Source: Trichomonas vaginalis G3 | Taxonomy: Eukaryota > Parabasalia > Trichomonadida > Trichomonadidae | Reading direction: 5' to 3' | NCBI RefSeq assembly: GCF_026262505.1 | Contig: NC_067208.1 | Location: 5,775,962 to 5,839,961 of the forward strand | Length of the DNA stretch: 64,000 nucleotides | Part shown: piece by piece, positions 41,055 through 50,628 of the stretch | Layout: each line of letters begins with the position of its first letter | Position numbering within the stretch: the stretch's first letter is position 1 | Notes under the pieces: model-generated | The model's input: only the letters and a program-made list of their open reading frames with translations | What the model was told of the DNA's origin: nothing | Database searches by the model: none | Position numbers and translations under genes: made by a program

Positions 41055-43034
41055 TTATCTTCTTCTATATTTTAATGTTTCCTTTATAATGAACCGGATG
41101 TTTTCATTGTCAGATGGTTCTGGCAATATTTGACAAAAATCTGTCGAATTAAGTATGTCAGTTTGTATCCCTGAATATTTAAATTTGTCAATAAACTCTT
41201 GCTGGCAATCATTAGTTTTTAGTTTTGAAAGACGCATGCATCCGATAAAAGAGTTATTGCTAAGCAATGTTTCATTTCTGAAAACAATTGTTCTTAGATT
41301 TGTCAAATTATAAAAAGCACCTGTAGATATTTCCAAATTCATATTATCAATGGAAATAATCGACTTTATATTTGGATTATTGAAGAAAGCAAGTGTTTGT
41401 ATTGTTTTTGTTCTATTCATGATATAAACTCTCGCTGAATTTTTTCTTGGAAGAGAAACAATTAATGTTGAATAATCCTTATCATACAAGCAGTCGTTTT
41501 TAATATTAAAATTTCCGTTGCTTGTCAAATCGATATTTTCTAGATTTGGTAAATTTATCTTAGTTCCATAACAATGAATTGATCCAAATAAAGTATAAAT
41601 AATCTTTGAAAGTCTAGAGTTTTGTTCAATATATAATTTCTTGAGAGATTTCATTTCTCCTAATGAACCAATTCTTTCCACAGAATTTGGTATTCGAAGT
41701 ACTTCAATAGAAGTTTGATCAAAACAATTCTTTCCTAGTTCAGAAACGTTATCATGAATGTTAATTACAGTCAAATTATAGCAATGAGAAAACAAATTTT
41801 CAGGTATATACCTCAATTTATTTGACAAAATGACTTCCTTTAAATCTGTGAATTTAGAGAATGCATTTGATCCTAAATTATTTACATTAGAAATATTAAT
41901 CTTTTTCAATGATTTGCAACCACTAAAACAAGAATGACCTATACTTTCTATATTACTCAAATCGATTTCTTTAAGATTCCTGCAATTTCTAAATGTACAC
42001 CTCTTTAATGAATGAACTTCTGGTGGAAGAATAATTTTTTCAATTGTTATACAACCTTCAAAAGCATTTGTACCGATATCAATCACATCTTCTTTAATTT
42101 TATATTCTTTTCCTAAATTTGCACAACTAAAGAAATTCGAAGGAATAAAGTTATAGTTTGTTGGGAATGTATAATTTATTTGGTAATCTATGAGTGAAAA
42201 AAGAGGTGTATCTTCAAAAGTTTTGATATTAATTGTATTGAGAAAATGTATATTTAGTGTTCTTGATGTCGGCAACAAAGAATCAGATAAACATAAATTT
42301 CCTGAATTTACAAATGTAATATTTTCTAATTTTCTCCATTCGCTCAAATCTCCAGTAATATTCTCACTGTAAAATGTGACATTTTTTGCCAAAAATAATT
42401 GTGGATTAAGTCCATCAAGATTTATTTCGGGGTGGAAAAGATAAAGATGTTCCGTGTCAAAATAAACTTCCTTCCCATCAGAATAAAGATAGAGCCTTGA
42501 TGTTTTGATGGGGTTTGATCCCTCTATAAAAATTTTTGATTTGATAATTATTGTATTGAAAATATTTGGTTGGCTATGAATGAAATTTGCTACTTCAGCA
42601 TCAAAAATCAATTCATTAACATAATAATTATGTATGTCAAAGGCATATGGACATATTGTGCATGGAAAACTTATATTAAATTTATCTTTTTTTCCAAAAT
42701 AGCGTATTAAATATGTTTGCTTGTCGCTATAAAATAATGAATCATGATCAATATAGATATTTTCTGATTCCAGTGTAACTGTAAATGATAAATCTGTCAT
42801 ATGGGGAAATGCCAAAAAGTTTATTTTATTTAATGAAGAAGGGAGATTTATTATCTTGAGGTTTTGAATTCCAGTTAGAATGATTATTGATTCAGTATCA
42901 ATAAGTGAAATTTCTCTGCAACTTACATTATAGAAAATGGATTCATCAAGTATTTTGGCATGTACATCTAATTTGTCTTGAGTTATGTTAGAATACTTGA
43001 AGGATGAAGTCTTAATGCATAGAATGAAAAACAT
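41055..43034 (-). CDS. BspA-like leucine-rich-repeat (LRR_5) protein
   Basis: The 659-residue protein has a short hydrophobic N-terminus (MFFILCIKTS) that could be a signal sequence. An N-terminal beta-rich region precedes at least ten leucine-rich repeats of the BspA/TpLRR type (about 330-600), for example LKEVILSNKLRYIPENLFSH, then CYNLTVINIHDNVSELGKNC and FDQTSIEVLRIPNSVERIG. The consensus carries F..C..L and I.(L/I)P..V. The C-terminus is basic without a membrane anchor or obvious lipid signal. In trichomonads this is one of the largest surface families, linked to adhesion and host or microbial contact; the role here is by family only. It stands alone, convergent with VPS11. Confidence 0.85.
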   Translation of the reverse strand: MFFILCIKTSSFKYSNITQDKLDVHAKILDESIFYNVSCREISLIDTESIIILTGIQNLKIINLPSSLNKINFLAFPHMTDLSFTVTLESENIYIDHDSLFYSDKQTYLIRYFGKKDKFNISFPCTICPYAFDIHNYYVNELIFDAEVANFIHSQPNIFNTIIIKSKIFIEGSNPIKTSRLYLYSDGKEVYFDTEHLYLFHPEINLDGLNPQLFLAKNVTFYSENITGDLSEWRKLENITFVNSGNLCLSDSLLPTSRTLNIHFLNTINIKTFEDTPLFSLIDYQINYTFPTNYNFIPSNFFSCANLGKEYKIKEDVIDIGTNAFEGCITIEKIILPPEVHSLKRCTFRNCRNLKEIDLSNIESIGHSCFSGCKSLKKINISNVNNLGSNAFSKFTDLKEVILSNKLRYIPENLFSHCYNLTVINIHDNVSELGKNCFDQTSIEVLRIPNSVERIGSLGEMKSLKKLYIEQNSRLSKIIYTLFGSIHCYGTKINLPNLENIDLTSNGNFNIKNDCLYDKDYSTLIVSLPRKNSARVYIMNRTKTIQTLAFFNNPNIKSIISIDNMNLEISTGAFYNLTNLRTIVFRNETLLSNNSFIGCMRLSKLKTNDCQQEFIDKFKYSGIQTDILNSTDFCQILPEPSDNENIRFIIKETLKYRRR

Positions 43035-43616
43035 TTCCCATCAGAAAATGAGTCAAAAATTTTTGAGAATAAAAATAGTGTATTTTTATAGAGAATGTTG
43101 TGGAGTATAAAAATGTTTCAGCCGTCTAATAGAATTCTATAATTCAATTTTGAATGTTACTTGAAAAATTAAATAGTTGTAAATTTTGTTAAGAAATCAC
43201 TCAAACATTGTAGAAAAGAGTCCCCATAATATGATGGGAATATTTTTCACAAAATTTTCATAGAGTTTATACAAAATCAAAATAAATAAAAAATAAATAA
43301 AAATTCACAACGAAAATTTTGAAATTTTCGTTGTGGTGGATATAAAAATTGAATTTAAAACCGTCGTCGGAAAAAACATAAATTTAACATTTTCGATCAA
43401 TGAATGATATTACAATCTCTTGATTTTTTTTAATTGAAACTCACTGTTTGCAAAACAAGCGCAAAAACTGTATTTTCGTGAGCATATAGTTTCGTTATTT
43501 ATTAATCGAATTTTAAAACTTTGGTAAAAAAAATAACGGTTTTCTGATATTCAAAATAGACAAATTTTGACATTGCTTCGGTATTTGAAACAAATATTTC
43601 GGTTTTTACTTAACAT
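43035..43616. other. Intergenic, with a 30-base palindrome at 43306-43335
   Basis: CACAACGAAAATTT and its exact inverse AAATTTTCGTTGTG are separated by TG. This would form a 14-bp cruciform stem upstream of the gene at 43617. Apart from this no gene or repeat is seen. Confidence 0.7.
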
Positions 43617-44030
43617 ATGGTAAGAATAGCTAAGAAACATCTTCGTATAGTGTTATTTGATAATATTCGCAATGGTCAAGTTGGGGGAAGGATTATTTGC
43701 GTAGGAAGAAACGGCTTCCCCCTCCATGAGGAAAGATTTCATTCTTTTATAGGTCATAAAAGGCAGATTCAACCGCCACAGGGAGTTGACTTTCATGACG
43801 CCGAAGCTAAAGTTTTAAAGCTTGAATGGACATCTCAAACAAAAAATATTGAAATCCCGCTTAATTGCACCGCACCAACAGAAACATCTGGGTCAAAATT
43901 TGATGTTTTAAATGATTCAGGTATAGATAGTCTTGAAAACATTCGACTTGATATTGATTCAATGGATTTCTTGAGTAACAGCATCCAAAATATAAATTTA
44001 AATCCAGAATTTTATGAAGAGTTGTTATGA
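43617..44030 (+). CDS. Small hypothetical protein, 137 residues
   Basis: From the ATG at 43617 the N-terminal half is basic (MVRIAKKHLRIVLFDN, then RNGQVGGRIICVGRNG and a His-rich HEERFHSFIGHKRQ). The C-terminal third is acidic and Ser/Asn-rich (SGIDSLENIRLDIDSMDFLS). There is no signal peptide or membrane segment. The charge split and size would suit a small regulatory or nucleic-acid-binding protein, but I recognise no family and base no function on it. It stands between a palindrome and a transposon-rich stretch. Confidence 0.45.
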   Translation: MVRIAKKHLRIVLFDNIRNGQVGGRIICVGRNGFPLHEERFHSFIGHKRQIQPPQGVDFHDAEAKVLKLEWTSQTKNIEIPLNCTAPTETSGSKFDVLNDSGIDSLENIRLDIDSMDFLSNSIQNINLNPEFYEELL

Positions 44031-44621
44031 CCATGTACAAATCAAATTTATAAGTGAATTAATTATTCAATTTGAAAAAAGCATTTTCTATGCATAGAAT
44101 CATTGAATTATGTTTTGTTTGGATATAAAAGATGCAAAGCATTGTTTTTGCTTATTAATTCAAAATTTAATTTAAAATTTGAATTCATCCCATTTATTTA
44201 ATCTGATCTTTAATATTCTCCCAGGCAAAATAAAAGCTCTTTATCAAGTGATTGTCAATGCTGGACAAGGAGCTAACGGCAAGTGCTATATTTTATCAGA
44301 AAAGGAAAAACCAACTTCATTATATGATAGGAGATGAGAACACAGATCTAGGATGTTTACAGACATTTAATGAATTGCTATGATTTATAGATTTCGGTTT
44401 GAAATCTTTTGAGAATATCTGAAAAGAGTAATCCTTGTTGTAATGCTTCCCATTCACACACTTCTTCTCTAATCATGATCTGACGTCTTTGAAGAGCATT
44501 AAAAATGAAATTGAGAGAAGAAAAAATCAGTAAAAAATTGAAAAGGAGGACGAAAAAGTAGTTTTCAACAAGTATAATTAATTTTCAGAGAAAGATATGT
44601 TTTCTCCTTTCTAAGAATTCA
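44031..44621. other. Intergenic with a possible short coding remnant
   Basis: A frame ending at a TGA near 44337 reads ALYQVIVNAGQGANGKCYIL, then SEKEKPTSLYDRR. It looks more protein-like than its surroundings but has no start and no recognised family. It is too weak to call a gene. Confidence 0.3.
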
Positions 44622-44625
44622 TTAA

Positions 44626-45721
44626 GGGTCCACTGTAAGGCCAAATAAGGTCTATCGTCGTCCCAAAAATATTGCTCAAGATGGTGTTTTTACTAAGGCC
44701 CAAAACTTAAAAAAACACAAAAAAATTAACTTTACTCTTTTGAGATCCTTATCAGATGTGCAACAATTTGATGCAGTATTGCAATTCGAATCCGATTTTT
44801 TAATGTAGATGTACTCTAACATTCTTGAAAAAATGCAAAATGATATTAATTAAGCTTTTCATTTCTGTATCATACACGAAACAAAATCATTCATTATACT
44901 AAAATTTATCAAAGTTTGAATAATGAAAAAAATAATATCTAAATTTTTACATTGAGTCGTCTATTGATATGGTCAATATTAAATCGTTTAAAAATGGGCA
45001 TTAGCCAGAATAATACCCACTAAAATACACTTTTTTTTTAAATTTTATCAATTTGTTTTGGTATATCTTTATGATAATGAATAAAATGCTTATCTTTCAT
45101 AAGTCAATACATAATTTATGCTGAAACACAAAAAATAACACGAAAATTTTTGGCCAACATTTCAAAACTAAGGATAATGCTTTGAATATATAAACAATAA
45201 TACTTTGTCTAGAGAATTAAATTTGTGCTATCCAATTGTCAATTCTTTGAATTTTTTATAAAATGCACGATATTCCGGCATTAGCCTCAATAAATATAAA
45301 CTACATGCATCACAATATTAGGATGGAATGGCATTAAAGCGAATTTCCTAATTTCTTCTCAATTAAATTCCTAGAAAAACTTAGGAATTAATGATTGGAA
45401 ATAGGTCAAAAAAATTCCTAATATAAAATTTATACTTAAATTAAAATCAAAATTCGAAAATATCTATTTTTCAAAACACGCATCCAGAAGCGAAAAAATT
45501 CGAAAAAATCATTTTCTTATAATACTTGCTGATTTTGCAATTTTTATGTGATTTGAAGTGATAGAATATATTATCATCTTACTAAAACATATACTTCATT
45601 GTTACATTCACAAAATATTAATCAGAACACTAGGAAAAGTGGATTTTCGAAAAAAGACGATAACGATTAATTGCAAATTGCCTCTCAATTTTGAGAGACT
45701 TTCAATTTTTACAGTGGACCC
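44626..45721. mobile_element. TTAA-flanked inverted-repeat element, 1.1 kb, non-autonomous
   Basis: The left end is GGGTCCACTGTAA and the right end its exact inverse TTACAGTGGACCC, each flanked by TTAA (44622-44625 and 45722-45725). There is no transposase frame, only A+T-rich filler. The end sequence resembles that of the 142-bp MITE in the subtilisin locus (GGGT-CC-CT-TA), and the duplication is the same TTAA, so both probably use the same piggyBac-like transposase. It lies just upstream of a beta-helix protein relic. Confidence 0.88.
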
Positions 45722-45746
45722 TTAAAATTTGAAAAGGAGAAACTGA

Positions 45747-46718
45747 AAATCTTCTGGTGATGTTTGTGAACGTTTTTATGGAACATCAACTTCTCCAAAA
45801 CTTATCGCTGGGGAAAATGTTCGAGCAGCATCATCAGAAAACGCTTGCTTTATTTTTAACAGCATATTCATCACAATTACAATCAATAGCGCCATTTATT
45901 TTACTAATGCAAACAACAAATTTCTTAATTCTGAGTGTTCATTTACTAACTGCAGTAGTAATACCAATGGTGGATCTATCTACTTTAAGTGTGATAGTTC
46001 CATTGTCCAGCGCCGAACATGTGGCTTCAGATCAAAAACAAATAACGATGGACATCATTCATATGTTGAATTAGTTGATAAACCATATAATAAAAATTAT
46101 CTTTATGAAAGTTCATTTTATGAATGCGGAAATTTAGAAAAACCTAGAACCAATTGTCTTAACTGTGGAAATATTGAAGTTAAAGCAATCAACACAAGTT
46201 TCTGTGAAGCAGAATATGATTCAGGAATATATATATTAAGATCAACAGGTCTAAGTAACGTAACATATTCATCATTTTGTAATACAACATCAACACGTTT
46301 AATTTTACAGATTGATATTGGTAACTATAATTTTAATTTTTGTAACGTTTTGAATAATGAACACAAACTAGATTCGCATGGAACACTCCATGCAATCAAT
46401 TCAAATGTGCTTATTGAAAACTGTTCATTTCTTGGAAACACAGGACCAGGAGTAGAATTTTTTCAATTTGAATCTGGTTCAATTACAGTTAAGGATTCTT
46501 TCTGTGACAGAAATGATAAAACAAGAGGATACGTTACAAAAATTAAGGTTCAAAATAGATATTGTATTGCCCAGATTTCCCACTTTTCATCATATTTCTG
46601 TGAAGCAAAGTTTCCTATTTTAGCGAAAAAGAACTCTATTATCACAAAAGTTGAAATTGCTTATCATTATTCATATCATTTCATTTCTTCTCTTTGTATT
46701 GTTTTACTAAACTCATAA
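45747..46718 (+). pseudogene. 5'-truncated parallel beta-helix (surface-protein-like) gene
   Basis: One frame stays open for about 323 codons from a TGA at 45744 to the TAA at 46718 but has no ATG until 46350. Coding quality is good from the beginning (SSGDVCERFYGTSTSPKLIA). It has recurring Cys/Ser/Phe/Asn turns such as CSFTNCSSNTNGGSIYF, INTSFCEAEYDSG, IENCSFLGNTGPGVEF and VKDSFCDRN, as in right-handed parallel beta-helix or Pmp-like repeats. It ends with a hydrophobic stretch (FISSLCIVLLNS) that might be a shortened anchor. The start lies only 25 bases from the end of the TTAA element, and no upstream part is recognisable beyond the element, so the gene is likely a remnant. Confidence 0.65.
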
Positions 46719-47281
46719 GCATAAGTTTATTCTGTCATAAATTCGGTCAGATTATGAAATATACTGAAGCTCATCCCTCTGAAATTAATAGTAATTTATT
46801 TTGATATTTCGGTTAAGTGTCTCGAAAGTTCTATTATCACTGGTCTATTATGCAACATAAAACTTCCACATTCCTTGGCTTCCTTGTTAAAAAGAATATT
46901 TTTACCCCGGAAAAATTGGCAAAATTATTATATTTATAAAATCTAAATCGTCTCGACAAGACTACAGCGTTGAACACACAAGCAACTATGCTTTAATCTT
47001 ATTAGAATGAAAAATGCATCATATAGGATTGAAGTTTTGATGAATTCTTCAAAAGAATATTCAAACTCGGTCCTCAATCAGGCAAATTGAACCTTATCAT
47101 GATGATCAACTCTGACATATAAATTCGCTCGAAATGCAATAGAATCATCATCAAGCACATCGAATTTCTAATATATCAGATTAATGAATGGGTGAGAATC
47201 TATTTTTAATATCATATCAATTAAAATTTTATGTCTCTCAATTCTGTCTATTGAAGCGAGGAAAAAAAAACAGAATCAAAA
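46719..47281. other. Intergenic, no gene seen
   Basis: A+T-rich spacer. A short frame overlapping the next gene's start is only its out-of-frame shadow. Confidence 0.5.
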
Positions 47282-47677
47282 ATGAGTGCAAAAGAAGCAC
47301 TAAAGCCAAAAGTTGGTTCTACAAAGAAGGAAGAGAAGCGCAAACAGAAGAAAGAGAAACTTACCCAAGAATTAGCAGCTAAAGAAGAAGCTAAAGCCGA
47401 GATGCGGAAACAAGAAGAGCTTGAAAAGAAGCAAGCTCAGGTTGAGCAAGTTCCCGAAGCACAAGCTACTATGGGCTCTGCATTTGCCGAGTTAGTTACT
47501 AAAATTGCATTAGAAGGTAGCCAGAAAGAAGCAGATCCACGTCGTTCACAAAAGAAGAGCAAACATAATGCTATCCAAAATGCAAAAGCCATGATTGCAA
47601 GTGCAGCATTCCAGTCTAACCCAGAAATGGCCTTTTCAGTAATCAACGCACAATTACAACACAAAATTCCGAAATAA
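47282..47677 (+). CDS. SLX9-like ribosome-biogenesis protein (tentative)
   Basis: This 131-residue, highly basic protein has a Lys/Glu-rich helical N-terminal half (about 15-55, predicted coiled coil), a short hydrophobic helix (AFAELVTKIALEG) and a basic helix leading to NAKAMIASAAFQSNPEMAFSV. The ending, a basic helix then a short AFQ.NP..A segment, resembles SLX9/FAM207A, a small nucleolar factor bound to pre-40S particles. The match is by pattern only; other small basic nucleolar proteins could look alike. The last 37 codons and 3' flank are repeated in inverse orientation at 63740-64000. Confidence 0.5.
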   Translation: MSAKEALKPKVGSTKKEEKRKQKKEKLTQELAAKEEAKAEMRKQEELEKKQAQVEQVPEAQATMGSAFAELVTKIALEGSQKEADPRRSQKKSKHNAIQNAKAMIASAAFQSNPEMAFSVINAQLQHKIPK

Positions 47678-47830
47678 ATAGAGTATAGATGTATTTTCTT
47701 TATGTTACATGCCTAATATTTTTAAAATATGAATAAAAATATTGAATCTTCATATAAATTTTTTGATATATTGATTATTTTGCCATAATAATTGACAAAT
47801 GCAATTACTGTTAATAATTAAATAATAAAA
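47569..47830. repeat. Segment duplicated in inverse orientation at the right window edge
   Basis: The end of the SLX9-like gene and about 150 bases of 3' flank match the reverse complement of about 63740-64000 with few changes. Synonymous-type changes in the coding part (AACCCA/AATCCA, GCACAA/GCTCAA) and an intact frame in both suggest two real genes. Confidence 0.9.
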
Positions 47831-48165
47831 AATTTATTTTCATGAATCTATTAATTATTTTTCATCCTGATTTACATTCATTTTCAATACAATCATCATC
47901 CTTGAATTTTATATATAAATATTATCACCATGGAATACAAGGAGCTTTACAATCTCGATACAGATAATAATGCATGCATAATAGGAGAATATCCATAATA
48001 ATCTGTGATGTCAATTTATTTATGGAATTATGTTTCTATAGATTTCATTTAACTCATTTGATATTGATATAAGTTAATAAAAAATCCATTTCATAAAAAG
48101 AATAGAAGATCTGGACAAAAATAACATGGATAATTTAAGTATCGAGCTGATAAGCTCACTTTGGC
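47831..48165. other. Intergenic, no gene seen
   Basis: A+T-rich spacer between the SLX9-like gene and the minus-strand membrane protein gene. Confidence 0.5.
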
Positions 48166-49137
48166 TTAGAAGTTATTTTTTTGACATTCATTTGAATTCA
48201 ATATTGCATCACGATCAGAGCATGATAATCTATTAAAAATATGGCAAAATGAATATATTTCAAACTTTTGCATATTTTGAAGATCTGATTCCGAGAGAAA
48301 ATTGCAAACATGCTGATAATCACTTTCATTCAATTTTCTAAAGTGAACAAGATTATAAATAAATTCAACAGGTGATAACATATATGGTCTTTGCTTAAAG
48401 TCAGCGTAATGTTTGCTTAAATCCTTGAAAAATCCATTATATAGTTCGTTTTTATCTGCAAATGTGTTAATAAAGTTGAATAATGTACTCATTAATGTTG
48501 ATGCTTCCATGCATCTATCAATAAGTCTGAATAAATATGTTTTATCTGCTGTTACTGGATAATTGTATTTTCTAAGCTCTGTGAGTGCTGATATCATGAT
48601 AAATATGATCAATTGATTGTTATTGTTTTCACAGTATTCTGATAATTCTAAAATTACTTTTTTCGAACGTTCAACTAGATTTGTCCGATTGATTTCATCT
48701 ATTATTGATTCGCGTGTGGAGTTATCACGCAGAAATTCCACAATTTGATTATATTGCTCCATGATTTCATTTTTATTTTTCAAAGGTTCATTAAGTAATG
48801 TAAATGTATCTTTCAAAAATGATTTCATCGAAGTCTGATGGATTGGAGTGTCAACAACACGTCTTTTGAACTTTGGCATTAAAAAAAATAAAATTCTAAT
48901 GATTATTCCAATGATTATTAAGTATTTGACAATTGTATCTAAGTGTCTTTGATTCGATTTGTATTTTTTAATGTAATCTACCCCATCAGATGATTCTTCA
49001 TGTTTAATCTCTGATTCATCTTCGTCTTTTATATCATCAAAGTCAATTTCTTCTGTCACGTTATCATCTTCGTGTGTTTCGCTTTCATTGCCTATGGTTG
49101 GGTTGTCTGGATTAACAGGATTTTTGCTGACAATCAT
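48166..49137 (-). CDS. Single-pass membrane protein, unknown
   Basis: The frame extends back to 49245, but the ATG at 49137 (MIVSKNPVNPDNPTIGNESE) starts the region that looks coding; it gives 323 residues. A strongly acidic segment (about 18-50, NVTEEIDFDDIKDEDESEIK) is followed by a membrane helix (YLIIIGIIIRILFFLMPKFKRR, near 72-88) and a helical domain of about 230 residues with no known motif. The positive residues after the helix suggest the C-terminal domain is cytosolic. No family is recognised. It lies divergent from the Rpp29 gene with 388 bases between the starts. Confidence 0.6.
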   Translation of the reverse strand: MIVSKNPVNPDNPTIGNESETHEDDNVTEEIDFDDIKDEDESEIKHEESSDGVDYIKKYKSNQRHLDTIVKYLIIIGIIIRILFFLMPKFKRRVVDTPIHQTSMKSFLKDTFTLLNEPLKNKNEIMEQYNQIVEFLRDNSTRESIIDEINRTNLVERSKKVILELSEYCENNNNQLIIFIMISALTELRKYNYPVTADKTYLFRLIDRCMEASTLMSTLFNFINTFADKNELYNGFFKDLSKHYADFKQRPYMLSPVEFIYNLVHFRKLNESDYQHVCNFLSESDLQNMQKFEIYSFCHIFNRLSCSDRDAILNSNECQKNNF

Positions 49138-49525
49138 TGAAAACTCTCCGAAATTTTTATAAAATCTTATGTCAGTAAAGATTATAGTGTGGTAATAATG
49201 AAATATTTCAATACATAATTGTATAAAATCATAAAGATTTCTCAAGTTCGTGCTTCAATCCAGTATTTCGATGAAGAAATTCTTCAAACAAACGATTGAA
49301 TATGTAAAGTATATTCCTATCTGCATATTTTGTGCAATATCTGGCATATCATATACTCACTGATGAAAATTCAATAGGATTTGAATCAAATATCGAACAA
49401 ATATATTATTTTGGAATTGTTGTGAGGTATTTTGATTTATTTCTTATGTTATATCACATATCATGTTATAAACATGAAATTGATTTATTAAATTTTTTGT
49501 GTCAGTTTTTTGTCAATTTTTTTCG

Positions 49526-50131
49526 ATGTCTGTTGACCGTGGAATTGATTATATCTTATCAAGAACTCACAAAACAAATATAACTGGATTGAAAGATTTA
49601 CCGAAGCTTGTTCAACAGTTCATTCCGTTGGATCATTTATCCACAAGCAAAACAAAATTAGATGTTATTGAGCAGAGAAAAATAAACAGAAATGAAAGGA
49701 AGCATTCTACTTGGAAGAATCTTTCAACACGCAAATTCAGAAAGCAAAACTTTAAATACGATAAAAGTAAAATAACATACGCAATGATTGAGCCTATTTC
49801 TAAACTATGGCATGACTATGCAGAAAGGGTAGGCGGAAATGAGCAAAGTGTCACTAAAATGGACCTCCATGGAGCTCCAATCACTGTAGTTGCATCAAGA
49901 GATCCAAATCTTATTGGTTTTGAAGGTTTGATAGTTAAAGAATCTGCTGGTGCAATTATAGTTGTATCCAGTGATAATAAAGTAAAGCAAATCAATAAAA
50001 ATCACACTTTGATTTGTCTTCATCATCCAAAACAGAATTACGAGATTAATTTATCAGCAATCCGCTGCCGTCCATTCCACCGTCCAACAAAGAAGTATAA
50101 GATGCGTACTCCAATTGATTTACCATTTTAA
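49526..50131 (+). CDS. POP4: RNase P/MRP protein subunit Rpp29/POP4
   Basis: This 201-residue protein ends in the Rpp29/POP4 Sm-like barrel: SKLWHDYAERVGGNEQSVTK, then MDLHGAPITVVASRDPNLIG, then FEGLIVKESAGAIIVV, and a closing RCRPFHRPTKKYK. The K-x-DLHGA and G-x-x-GIV/LIVKE pattern is diagnostic of the family. The N-terminus is basic (KINRNERKHSTWKNLSTRKFRKQ), as in eukaryotic members. The subunit binds the catalytic RNA of RNase P and RNase MRP, needed for tRNA 5' maturation and rRNA processing. The true start is the ATG at 49526. The frame opens slightly earlier without an ATG. Confidence 0.92.
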   Translation: MSVDRGIDYILSRTHKTNITGLKDLPKLVQQFIPLDHLSTSKTKLDVIEQRKINRNERKHSTWKNLSTRKFRKQNFKYDKSKITYAMIEPISKLWHDYAERVGGNEQSVTKMDLHGAPITVVASRDPNLIGFEGLIVKESAGAIIVVSSDNKVKQINKNHTLICLHHPKQNYEINLSAIRCRPFHRPTKKYKMRTPIDLPF

Positions 50132-50628
50132 TTTTTATATTTTATTTGTAATAGCATTTGTAATTATAATGTTTGATTGTAAAAAATAGAGTTTAAATAA
50201 ATTACCTCAATATTTTTTATTTATCTCAAATATACCATAAATCAAGAAATAAATTTTTTTGTTGAAGCTTTCTTATGGTTCTTGAATATAATTAGAGTAT
50301 TTTGAATGTAATATATTTCATCTTGTTTACTTTTTGGATCGTTTTATCCTTCATAGTTTCAAGAAATTCATTGTAATATGATTGTTTTACATTTTCATAT
50401 CTGAATGATCATCATTGATCCTACAATTTTCATCATCATATCTGTATTCAATAATTTTTTAATTATCATATGATGCAAAATGAAGATCAATGTATTCCTT
50501 GGCATATTGTAAAAGTATTTCATTATGAAAGATTTGTGTATGTAGAATATAGAAATTGATGAAATTAAAATGAGATAAAACAATAAGAGACTTAATTTTT
50601 AACAAAATAATAAAAAAAAGAATAAAAA
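50132..50628. other. Intergenic between convergent genes
   Basis: A+T-rich spacer between POP4 and the PF20 gene. Short minus-strand frames here are not supported as genes. Confidence 0.5.
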
